64,000 bases of DNA from Tilletia caries (lineage: Eukaryota > Basidiomycota > Exobasidiomycetes > Tilletiales > Tilletiaceae), in the NCBI GenBank assembly GCA_032718865.1, contig JALUTQ010000046.1:1798001-1862000 (forward strand), given 5' to 3'. Under the pieces are notes generated by a model. It was not told the DNA's origin and ran no database searches. It worked only from the letters and a program-made list of their open reading frames with translations. Position numbers and translations under genes: made by a program. Each line of letters starts with the position of its first letter. Within the stretch, counting starts at the first letter, position 1. This document shows, piece after piece, positions 54,438 to 64,000 of the stretch.

Positions 54438-56363
54438 TCACCATTCCAAAGGGTCCGCTTGCGATTCTGTCTTGGTGAGCGTACTGCCACTGCTACTGCC
54501 ACTTGGACCCTTGACCTCCGCCGCGCCGTCAGCCGCGTCCGTAAGGACGTTCGAAGCCTCCGTGCTGTCCGCAAGTAACACCCCGACCCCCTCCGGACCC
54601 TCCACCTCGACCTTGGCCGCCAAAAGTACACCTCCCTCCTCCTTCTTAACCTTGGACGAGCCAGCACCCAAATCCTCATAATCCACCACATACCGGAACT
54701 TGTGGGGGAAGGACTCGATCGCGTTCCCTTCTGCGTCTTGTGGGAGAAATTCGACTTTGACCCTGCTCTCGATTGATTTGGGGTCGACTTTTCGGCGGGA
54801 GGGGCAGAGTTTTGCAGGGCTTAGGATGCAGAGGCTGGGGTGGTGGTGGTTGAGATGGGATCGTCAGGATGAGTTCTGTAACCCCCACGCGCCGTACAAG
54901 GAAGAGAAACTCACTCGCACCGCGGAGACACAGGCAAACAAACGACCTGCCCAAACCCAACAAGCACCCGATTAATCTCCGTATGCAACACCTTCGGCAA
55001 CCAACTCTGCAAATTCAACCTCGTCTGCTCGGCCTCCTTTGTGGGTGGGTTATGCCAGCCGAGCCGGTTGGAGATTCGATGGACGTGGACGTCGACTCCG
55101 ATGCCTTCGTTGATGTTCCAGGCGGATTGGAGGAGGAGGTAGGCCATTTTGGGGCCGACGCCGGGGAGGGAGCAGATGTCGTCGACGTCTTTTGTATTTC
55201 AGAAGAGGAGCGTCAGCATATCGCCAGTCAGGCAGAAAGAGAAGGATTCAGAATTAAAGACTGACCTCTGGGGACATCGCCATTGAAGTCGGCCTTCAGG
55301 ATCCGAGCTGCGGACTTGATATATCCTGTTACCCAACAGGAAGCGAACGACCATACTCCTTGAGTCGATCAACCATGAAACTCTTTCTCACAGACAGATA
55401 AGGAAGATATGCTCACCCGTTTTACGACGCCAGAAGCCGACTTTGTTGATAGCTGACGACACCTCGTCATCAGATGCTGCTATCAAGGAGTCAATACTGA
55501 GTCCACCAGGCAGTTGTCGTTGAAGATTCGTAACCGCCGCCGCCGTCACAGGATCTTTCGTCTTTACGAAATCAAAGAGCCGAGGTTCGTACCAGTTCAG
55601 AAGCACGCAAAGGAAGGATAGAATCGCCACCCTTGTAAGGGATGGCAGGACTCACCTGCGAACTAAGCATCAAGCTCACAAGCGTAGTAAACCGCTTCCT
55701 CCTCGCCCGTCCTTCGTCATCCTCCCCACCCGCTTTCTCCTCCTCCTCCTTCCGCCACGTATCCCCCCTCCGCCCTTCATCCCCCGCCTCCTCACACCCC
55801 ATCGTATCAACAGGCGCGACGATCCTCCGCCGCTGTTCCAACAGGAGCGAGTAGGTCTCCTGCCATCTTGCGGGTGCAGGGTGAGCTTCGTGCGCTTCGA
55901 GGTCCCGCTTGATTGGCTTGTTCGTCTTCCGGGGCGAGATCTCGAAGAAGGACTTGTTGGTGCTGTCTTTGTTCTTCTGGGGCGACGAAGGGACGACTTC
56001 TTCTGATTTGGATTTTTTCGGGGACGTCGTCGTCGTTGCTTTGGTAGAATCGGTGGCGGACGAGGTGGCCACTCTGGCGGGACGGTCTCGAAGACGGAGT
56101 GCGTATCGCTGCGTGCCGAACGATGAAGGCACGACTTGCTCCTCCTCCTCCTCCTCCTCCTCCTCCTTCTCCTTGGCTGGGAGATCATCGCCACCTTGAC
56201 TCTCTTGTTTCGGCGCGGAAGGCGTGAACAACAACTTCCTCTTCTTCGTTCCGCCGCTTCCTCCCCCTCCCTCCGAGACGCTCGAGCTTGCTTCTCGCTT
56301 CACGGGACCCATCGTTAGGTACGAACGCAACGCAAGCCTTGGGATGAGCAGGCGTGAAATCAT
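54438..56363 (-). CDS. NTH1: Endonuclease III-type DNA glycosylase/AP lyase
   Basis: Exons 55656-56363, 55417-55561, 55266-55325, 54915-55188 and 54438-54834 join in phase to 527 residues. It removes oxidised pyrimidines and nicks the backbone in base excision repair, in nucleus and mitochondria. After a long basic/acidic N-terminal extension (polyglutamate near residue 70, a possible mitochondrial start [16 protein letters not shown]), the HhH-GPD fold is seen: [76 protein letters not shown] with the catalytic Lys after the helix-hairpin-helix, and [17 protein letters not shown] with the catalytic Asp. The iron-sulphur cysteines are [12 protein letters not shown] then ILSPAKLC. The last spacing is seven residues, longer than the usual five. 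The C-terminal 90 residues are extra. Confidence 0.93.
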
Positions 56364-56697
56364 GGATTCATGCTGAGGTTGCTTCAGTCAGCCAGACAGC
56401 GAGTGGCAAGGGCGAGCAGGTCTATCTCGGCCGAGAACGCTCTCTCCTCACTCTGGTCAGTCGAGACTCGAGGCGTGCCGCGGGCCTTGTGCCTTCGAAG
56501 CATCCATCTCCCCTCCTCATCTCTCTCAGGTACGGTTCAAGAAACCATGGGGGCGACCGGCAGCACAGACTCATGCAATGATGTACATACCCTCAAAGCC
56601 GAAGCGGTCCTTTCTGCCTTGCCCTCATTCATTCATCGTCCGTCTGCACTCCTGCATCAGGGACCCCACCGACCACCGTGCGAGTAGAGGAACGAAA

Positions 56698-58636
56698 TCA
56701 ACGTTGTATCCGTCTATTCACAAAGTCACGTACAGGTTGATGCCTGGAAAGAGGAAAGGAAAGGGAAAGATAAACGCGCACTTCAGCATTATGGTTCCCC
56801 TCTACAGGCAAGCCGACGAACGGCCAAAGTACCGGAACACTCACCCTTCTGCACCGACGAACAGTCGCAAGTTGTCCGCATCCTCCCACAGAAGCTGCTG
56901 CAACGACTCCGCATAGTCTCTGACCATCTTGTAGTCAGCCTCGGCGGTGAAGTCGGTCCACAGTGACCCTTGAAAAAGGGGCCAAAGGTTGGGTGGAGAA
57001 GGTCGGGAGGGTTGAGTACAAGTCCCACACGGCATCACAAAAGGCCAAACCCCACGCATCGCATCACATACCTTGTTCAAAAGTGACCCTATTCTTCTCG
57101 CGCTCCCATAGTCGGATCTGGTCAGTCACCGTCACAGGAAGAAGAGGGTTCTACAGAAGCATGCAGAAAAAAATAGAGAAGGTGGTCAACCTCCCCGCCT
57201 TCGAGAAGGGGAGCCAAGGACGCGCCTTGTTTGAGACTCACATTCTTGTACATCTGCTCATGCGCGTGATGTTGAAGGTACGCTATGATCTGCGCAGGTG
57301 CCACGGGGGGTAGTTGTATGTGCATACATGGAGCAAAGAGTCAGCGCTCGATCGAAATACCGGAGCTATGAAGATCGAACTGACCTGGTCTGCGCCGATG
57401 CCATTCGCCAGGGCAGTCTTGATACTCTCTCTCGTGAGATTGCCAACGACAAGATTCGGATATCGAGCTCGTAGCGATGCGAAAAGGCTCAGCACAGCAA
57501 TACGCAGTGGGTTACCTGGAGAAGTCATAGAAAAGATCAGTCCAATCACAATAAATAGTCGGTATACAGTGGATCGATAACTCACTTGTGTACGCATATA
57601 ATCTGTAGTTCGTCTCCAGGATGATGAAGCCGCGTGGTTCAGCCTCGGCCTCACGCTGAGCGCCATCAAGCGCCGCCTGCGCCTCCGCGCCGTCCGCAGA
57701 TAAAGAGGGATCAGACGTGACCGCCCGGGACGTGGCATGCAGAGCAGGCGCATCGCTCGTCAGCGTCGTCGCCAATCTCGTAGGATAAAACCGTCGACTC
57801 GAAGCCTTGCGCTGGTACACCAACCCATAATCCCGGAAATCATCGAGCATCTGGAGCTGCGTCTCCGTGAGCTCGTGGGTGGAGTAGTCCCTCCCCAACT
57901 GGAGCGATCCCAGCATGAACAGGAACGCAAGCACGTCAACCAGGTCCATGTTCCGCTTCTCCGTCAGAGAGAGGTACGCGAGTAGCAGCTGCCACAGTTG
58001 CGCGTTCGTGTCGTGCAGGAGGAAGTTGAACCCTTTGGCGGTGATGCGCAGCGAGTACGCCGCGCGAGAGCTACCGCTCATCAAGTTGCTCGACCGTAGT
58101 AACGCGAGCACCGGCTCTCGCGGCTGCGCGGCGCCCTCCGAACCCACCATGAAATGCAGGATGGTCTCCCACTTCGAGCGCGCGTAGGCGTCCAGGTAGC
58201 CGATCGAGACCGCGTTCGAGTCGGGCGTATCGCAGGGTACGCCGAAGGATCGATGTGTGCCCCCTCCCGTCAGAGCACGTCGCATCGACTGTCGGAACTG
58301 ATCGCTCATCGTAAGCTTCGTCGACGTCGGCCCGGACTTGGAGACGATCCACAGCGCCTCCAGTCTCCGGAGCGCAGTCTCGAAGGCGTTCTGCGCAGAA
58401 GCAGAGGGTGCGATCCATGCCTCGAGCTCCGTGCGTTCCATGGGACCCTCGAGGAAGAGGAGGTGGGTGATGAGCTGTCGGGCGAGCGGGGGCAGGAGGC
58501 GGAAGAGGGCCAGCGCTGAGGATGGGGTCGAGTATAGGCGGGAGAGCGTGGCTTTGGGTAAGTCGTTCAGAAATTCGTCGAGGGACTCGTACGAGCGTCT
58601 GCTCTCCTCGCCATCAGCGGCTGCGGCCGTCGCCAT
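56698..58636 (-). CDS. TFB2: TFIIH subunit Tfb2 (p52/GTF2H4)
   Basis: Exons 57586-58636, 57385-57515, 57242-57289, 57072-57150, 56845-56968 and 56698-56743 join in phase to 492 residues, the expected length. Tfb2 anchors and stimulates the XPB translocase in TFIIH, serving transcription initiation and nucleotide excision repair. Recognised blocks: YESLDEFLNDLPKATLSRLY, LARQLITHLLFLEGPMERTE, WETILHFMVGSEGA, GFNFLLHDTNAQLWQLLLAY, DVLAFLFMLGSLQLGRDYST, DDFRDYGLVYQRKASSRRFY, GFIILETNYRLYAYT and VVGNLTRESIKTALANGIGA. The C-terminal XPB-binding module is IIAYLQHHAHEQMYKN, DQIRLWEREKNRVTFEQG, then VRDFVNRRIQR. Same strand as NTH1, separated by 334 bp. Confidence 0.93.
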
Positions 58637-58837
58637 CTCTTCAGCAGTGCACTTTTGGATCCGAGGACGAGTTGCTCAGGCTCGAGCTCGTCCTCATCGT
58701 CGCCGACCTCGTGATTGTCGTGAACTGGCCGATGCGCTTCTCACAGGTCATCATCTAGTCGAAGCGACTAGATAGTACTCGTATACACAAGTTTCCAACT
58801 ACTAGGTGAACAGCGACAAATCCACATAGATGTGTAT

Positions 58838-61800
58838 TCATTGTCTACGCTCGCCCGGCGCCACAGCTACTCCCGTCCCTGCCCCCGTATCAGCCCCCGC
58901 CGCATGCCCATGCCGCATGTTCCGATTGATAAAGTTATACAGCACCCTCCCCGGCTCGCTCCCAATAACAGCCTGGATCTCCTCCCGACTCATCGCACAC
59001 AGCTCCCCCAAATCGCGCACCTGGTTCATCACGTACCGGTAGTTCTTCGTCGTGATCCCGGGAAGGGAACGGAGCATGTCTTGAGGCGTCAGGTTGAAGA
59101 TCGACTCGTTCGTCCCGCCGCCGGTTCCCAGGGTTCGAGAACCAGCTTCGGCACCACTGGCTCCTTCGTTCGCTTCGGCAAGTCCGACCGCTGCCACTTC
59201 CTCCAGCACAGGTTCCTCGTAGCCCTGCTTGAGCTCCGCGAAGATGTCCGACGTCGCGTACGGGGAGGACGACCAGATGATCCGTAGACGCGGGAAGGCT
59301 GTCGTCAAGATGACGAGCTTCGCCTGCAGGTCGAGCTCCGATGGCTTTGTCGTTCGACTCAGGCTGCGGACGTTGGCCTTCATCTCGCCCATGCTCTGTG
59401 CGGACCCGAAATTGTGTAGATGAAGTCAGATTTACAATCCAAGACTCGGTCCAAAAGCGTCGACTTCCGATTTACGCACCTGCAACGAGAAAGACTTGTC
59501 CTGCTCGAACTCGATCAGAAGGATGGGATGCTGGTAATGTATACTCATCATTTCGCACTGAGTATATCTACGGGAGGAAGCAAAAAAGAGATCGGTACGT
59601 GAGCAAACAAAATATCAGCGCAGCCTCCACGCAAAAAAGAAAACGGCTCACAATCGACCCGAGTTGAAACTCGACATCAAATCCGGTATACTCTTCCGCT
59701 CCACACACATCGTCTTGCTCAAGATATAATCGCCGACCTGAAGCGTGCAGGGAACGACGAGGATGCCCGCCGCATGGAGCATGCTCGGTAAGCTGCTTCG
59801 GAACTCGCGGAGGTCGACTACGATCCGGGGACGTTCGGAGGTCGCTCGTCGTTGGCCGCCTGCGATGCGGCTGTTGATTGTGCGGAGTAGTCGTTCGTTG
59901 GCGTCGCCTGCCACGGGTTTGCCGTCTGCTTGAAGGGGTAGAGCCATTCCCTGTTGGATTACAGAAGCCCCTTGTCAGCAACGAACAAAAGGGAAGTGAC
60001 ATGCAGCATTGGTGCCCACTGGATAGCGAGAACCCGAGTGGACTACTCACAGCCTTCTCCTTGATCAGCTTCTCGAACGCATCCTTCTCCCGTCGTAGGC
60101 TGCTCAGGTACCGCTGCTCCTCGACCGAGTTCTGGTACATCAAGAAGTACACCCGCACCCCCACGCCAGGACTGCTAGTTCGGTAGACCTGAAATGTCCA
60201 CATCATAACTTTTGTGAATAAGCCCCTCTCCTTTGTGCCAGATCCAATCTACCAAGAGATTCACTCACCTCAACTCGTCGAATGAAAGCAAGATCCGCAT
60301 CGTACATGATGACGAATCTCGGCCGCAGCTCTTGCAGTGCCTTATCATCCTCATCGCCCCGATAGACCCGCACCACGACCAGATTCTCCATATTGAGCAT
60401 CCCGAAGAAGGCATCAAACTCCACTTCGTCGATCCGATCGGCGGGCCCATCCATCCCTTCCTCCTCGTCGTCGTCCTCTTCATTCGTGAAAGCTGCTTCG
60501 TTCGCTTCCTCAGCCTCAGGCCCAAGGTCGACGTCGGCGCGCTTCAGCGCGTCTGTAATACTACCCGTGTGTGTTTTCAAAAAGGAAGAAGGTATTCCGA
60601 TCTCAGCGAACGCAATCAGTAAGAACATCACCCACGATTCGTTTTCCTTACTCACAACTGATCAATCCTCTGCGCCTCCGAATCCCTCTCATCGCTCGCA
60701 ACCCGCAAGTCCGCATCAGCCATACCCGCCGGACCAGGTCCCGCAGCAGCGACAGCGGCCCCACCGCGCTGTCGTCGTCTCTTGGCGGTATGACCGCCTC
60801 CTCCACCTCCGCGCTGAGCGGCATCTTTACGCCTCATCGCCTCGCTCCGTCTGTCCACGGTCGAGGATGCGCCTGCTGCTGCTGCAGTTGTACTAACGCT
60901 CGATCCACCGCTGCCGCCGCCACCTGCACCATTTCCGACACTTTGCTGGGCCACAGCGGGAAGCGTCCCCTTCACGTTCGAGCTCATCCGACCGAGGCCT
61001 CCCTTCCAATGGAAGTAGTTCTTGAAGAGCCTCAGCATCATCTTCTTTCCCGGGGTGAAGTTCTTCCGCTCCGGGTGATCGTCTGGCTCGTGCATCGTCC
61101 CGAGGAACTCTCGTATCTGGGCGCATGTTCGGTCTGTCGAGGTCATGATGAGGATCGTGTTATTCTGCCCCGCTGCATCCGCTGTAGTGTTACATCCGGG
61201 AGTGTTCAAGGGACGCCAAAATCGTCAGTTTTCAGGAGGACTGCATGTCGCGTAAGAATGGCAACAGCACAGGCTCACCTTTAGCTTCCTCCCCAGTCCC
61301 GAAGTGGATCTCCGCCTCAATCTCCTCCATGACCTCCTTCAACAATGACCATTTTGGCAACTCGTCAAGTACGGGCTCGATCCTAGGAGGAAGCCAGTTC
61401 GGCTTGGTAGGATCTTCCGGCCCTTTCTCCTCATCTTCCTCTTCCACCTCCTCAGCATCATCGACGCCGCCCATTTCGCTATCCGCTGGCGGATCCGATG
61501 CCGAAGGAACAGCAATAGCATCTGCACCATCCTGCTCTTCCAGCTCGAGGAGACGGTCGATGTCGAAATCCGGCTCGCCTTCGAGATTTGCAGAAGTGGG
61601 AGTCCTCGTTGGCCTACTCACACTAGACTCTGCATTCCCTCGCAGCGCACCTCCCAGTCCCTGACGCGTGCCATTCCCAATCCCAGATCGCTGAGCAATT
61701 TCCCTTTGTAGTCTCTCCAGCCTCCGCTTTCTCCTCCTCTCGCGTTTCGCCATCTCCTCTTCATCCACTTTGCCGATGTAGACGCGAGCTTTGGCTTCTC

Positions 61801-63427
61801 GGAAGATGGTGTTGGCTGCGTCCAGGCCAAGCCATGGAGATGGGTTCTGTCGAAGAGCTCCTGAGCTTGTTGTTGTATTGGACGCGATGAGAGTCTCTAG
61901 GTATGACTGGAATGTCACTGCGTCGTACGTGAGTAGGTAGCTGCGAAGAGGGTTGTGCGGTCAGCATTGAGACACCACTACACATTATGGAAGATGAACG
62001 CATATCTGGCCGGTAGGAGGCTCACTTCATCAGGCTGCGAAGCGTAGTCAGATCGCTGACGAGCTGTTTGGTCTTGGGCCCGACCCGGTGCCAGACTGGG
62101 TCGAGTTGCCGGCGGACCATGATGTCGAAAGATCGGAAGATGGCGTTATCCACAGTAAACTCGTCAACCTCGATCTGCAGAATGGAGAGTCATTAGCATA
62201 TCAAAGAGTTTCCCTTTTGACGTTGCAAAGACCTTACCGTTGCGCTGCTTCTCTTGAGCTCGCCAAGAGTGGCCTCGAGGCACTCCATGATCGCGGTCTG
62301 AATCTCGAGCATCGATCGATTGAGTGGCTGATGGAGCTCGATAACGTCTGGTCTCCGTTGACCGAGATCTCGTACGACGGACTGGTGAAAGCTGTGACGC
62401 ATTCAAATCAGTGCAAACTGTCCTATGTGAATGCAGGTTGAGAGTCATACTGCGGACTCACCGCGGCCATAGGTCAACCTTTCTGATCTGAAGTTGGCGA
62501 AGGACGGTCTGTAAGGGACTTAAGCCGAGCGCGAAATGCTCTGCATCGTCTGAGAATGCTTTCAAAAAGCCGTCCTGAAAGGAGCATCGTCATCAGCGGG
62601 AGGGTCCCTTGTCAACCGCTCGGAAAGGTGTGAAGAGCTCACCTCATTCTCCTGCCGATAGATGCGCACGATGAAGGCTTCGACCGACGTCGGACTGACT
62701 TTCTCGGCGTGGAGGACGACGATGCCTGTGATGAGGTGGGTCGGGATGCGCTTGTTGAGCATGTCGACGACGAGGATGCGAGAGGTGACCGAGAGCAGTC
62801 CGCCAGAGAGGTAGAGCTCTTGCCTGTAGCGCATGACATGACATAAACAAAGGGTCAACCCTTGCAGATGCAAGCACAAAGAAGGGAGTCTGCTCGGAAT
62901 GGAACGTACCTGGTCTTTGCATTCATCTCGTGACTGACACTCCGCAGTCCCGGCCGCTTGACGCCGAGGGTAGTGAGCTCTTCAGCGAGCGCAGCTTCCT
63001 CCTCTGGCTGCGCATTGACGAGGATGACGAGGTTGTGCGGGCCGTCGTAGATCTTGAGTACGGTGGCTACGATTCTGCGGAGCCCGAGGCCTCGAGCGAG
63101 GATGACGAGGGCATTGTCGGAGGCCTCGATGTCGTCGTTCTCCTTGCCCTTGCCCTTGCCCTTGCCCTTGCCCTTGCTTGCGGTAGCAGCCTTGCTGGTG
63201 GGTAGAGGAGCATTGACAGCGCCTGGGATGAGGGTGCGAATGATGAAGCGGTGGAAGGGCAGCAGGGAGGACTTGGAGAGGAAGTGAGTTGGGAGTGCTG
63301 AGCTTGAGCTCGACCCTGAAGCTGAGGCTGCTGCTGCTGCTGCTGCTTCTGCTTCTGCTGCCGCATAATCAGCAGGCGAAGGTGTTGCGCTGGTCAGTCG
63401 GATGTTGGCTGCCATTGCGCTTCCCAC
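58838..63427 (-). CDS. RAD1: XPF/Rad1 structure-specific endonuclease
   Basis: Twelve exons join in phase to 1225 residues: 62910-63427, 62643-62823, 62462-62574, 62238-62391, 62026-62174, 61279-61940, 60656-61181, 60269-60560, 60051-60188, 59652-59950, 59480-59567 and 58838-59395. XPF with Ercc1/Rad10 cuts the 5' side of lesions in nucleotide excision repair and processes crosslinks and recombination flaps in the nucleus. The N-terminal helicase-like region has [40 protein letters not shown] and [20 protein letters not shown]. An acidic, Gly-rich middle follows. The nuclease core reads [40 protein letters not shown] (ERKS active site) and [18 protein letters not shown]. The C-terminal tandem helix-hairpin-helix is in [34 protein letters not shown]. 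The start is the first ATG; MAANIRL four codons later is an alternative. A Lys-Gly repeat lies near residue 100. Confidence 0.94.
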
Positions 63428-63698
63428 TTTCCCTGCTGGTCCCAGTTCCTCCCCTCGAGCTCCTCATCATGCGCAAGCCCGGCGCTGTCGACTTCAGGAA
63501 GGTCGCGCTCATCCGGATATCGCGGCACCCACAACCTTCCCCGATCGATGATGTCCGTGCTGATGTGCTCAGCGAGCTCGTCGAGGTCGAGGTCGAGGTC
63601 GAGGTCGAGGTCGAGGACGCGGACGAGTGGGACGGATGAGCTCGCGACTTCATTCTGTGGGCAAGCATCTCTCCACTGGCGAGCAAGGCGAACGAATC

Positions 63699-64000
63699 AT
63701 GGCAGGTCCCGGTCCGCACCCGCGCTGGAAACAGCTCATCCAGAACAGCATCAACGCACACATCAAGGACGAGAAGAGCATCCTCTACCACGCACTCGCC
63801 ACCCTCTCCCCAGCATCCGCTTCCTCGTCAACGTCGGCGTCCGTTCCCCACGTACGCTACGTCGTCCACCGCGGCTTCCTCAACGAGAACCGTTCGTCCA
63901 AGACACCAACAGGCACCGCCCCCGCCCAGTCCAGCTTCACCACAGGGACCTCGCTCCTCACAACCTCCGACGTGCGCGCCCCCAAGGTAGCCGAGCTCGA
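63699..64000 (+). CDS. Alr4036-family FMN-binding (PPOX-like) protein, 5' part
   Basis: From ATG 63,699 the frame stays open to the window end. It begins MAGPGPHPRWKQLIQNSINA and continues YHALATLSPA, VRYVVHRGFLNENRS and LLTTSDVRAPKVAEL. The order PRWK..I...I, then ATL, VR.VVHRGF and L.TTSD.R..K matches the pyridoxamine-phosphate-oxidase-like Alr4036 family, split-barrel flavoproteins found in many fungi, whose substrate is not established. Ser-rich insertions interrupt the motifs. Divergent from RAD1 with 271 bp between starts. About two thirds of the protein should lie beyond the window. Confidence 0.8.
   Translation, partial: MAGPGPHPRWKQLIQNSINAHIKDEKSILYHALATLSPASASSSTSASVPHVRYVVHRGFLNENRSSKTPTGTAPAQSSFTTGTSLLTTSDVRAPKVAEL

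Overview
The window looks like nuclear DNA of a basidiomycete fungus. Protein genes are dense, GC-rich and split by short introns (about 50-150 bp, GT..AG). The conserved genes are of fungal type (Brh2-like BRCA2, PUT2, SER3, RAD1/XPF), and the mobile DNA is rich in PIF/Harbinger, hAT and Plavaka (CACTA-like) DNA transposons. The window has two contrasting halves.

Positions 1 to about 39,350 are a transposon island with repeated nesting. From left to right: a broken Harbinger transposase (1-1184); an AT-rich inverted-repeat element (about 1638-7135) split by a two-gene Harbinger element (2206-6953, 26-bp TIRs, AAT target duplication), which itself carries a 791-bp hAT-type MITE in its transposase exon; two mariner-type MITEs (7354-7959, holding a tRNA-like A/B-box module, and about 8821-9500); a decayed pogo-like transposase (about 10,140-10,902); a 704-bp hAT MITE with a perfect 8-bp duplication (11,804-12,507); an apparently intact Harbinger gene pair (transposase 13,189-14,585 and Myb/SANT-like protein 14,794-15,989); a broken MULE transposase (16,453-17,876); and a small unknown gene whose 5' intron carries another hAT MITE (18,324-19,110).

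The most striking structure is a Russian doll at 20,422-38,768. An outer hAT-like element with TATGAC-rich ends encloses a CDK-like protein kinase gene and its own BED/hAT transposase. Its left end is interrupted by a second hAT element (20,725-32,181, duplication CATATGAC). That element's transposase is in turn interrupted by an 8.9-kb Plavaka-type element (21,524-30,410, duplication GT) with three genes. Removing the Plavaka element in silico rejoins the hAT reading frame.

Positions about 41,000-64,000 are compact single-copy housekeeping genes: PUT2 (proline catabolism), SER3-type phosphoglycerate dehydrogenase (serine synthesis), a BRCA2/Brh2 homologue, a UBLCP1-type proteasome phosphatase, TFIID subunit TAF7, endonuclease III NTH1, TFIIH subunit TFB2, the XPF/Rad1 nuclease and the start of an Alr4036-family flavoprotein. 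Four of these act in DNA repair (recombination, base excision, and two in nucleotide excision) and two in RNA polymerase II initiation. Neighbours are mostly divergent with 200-630 bp shared upstream regions, or convergent. Exon boundaries were derived by hand from splice motifs and frame continuity; starts are less certain than internal joins.
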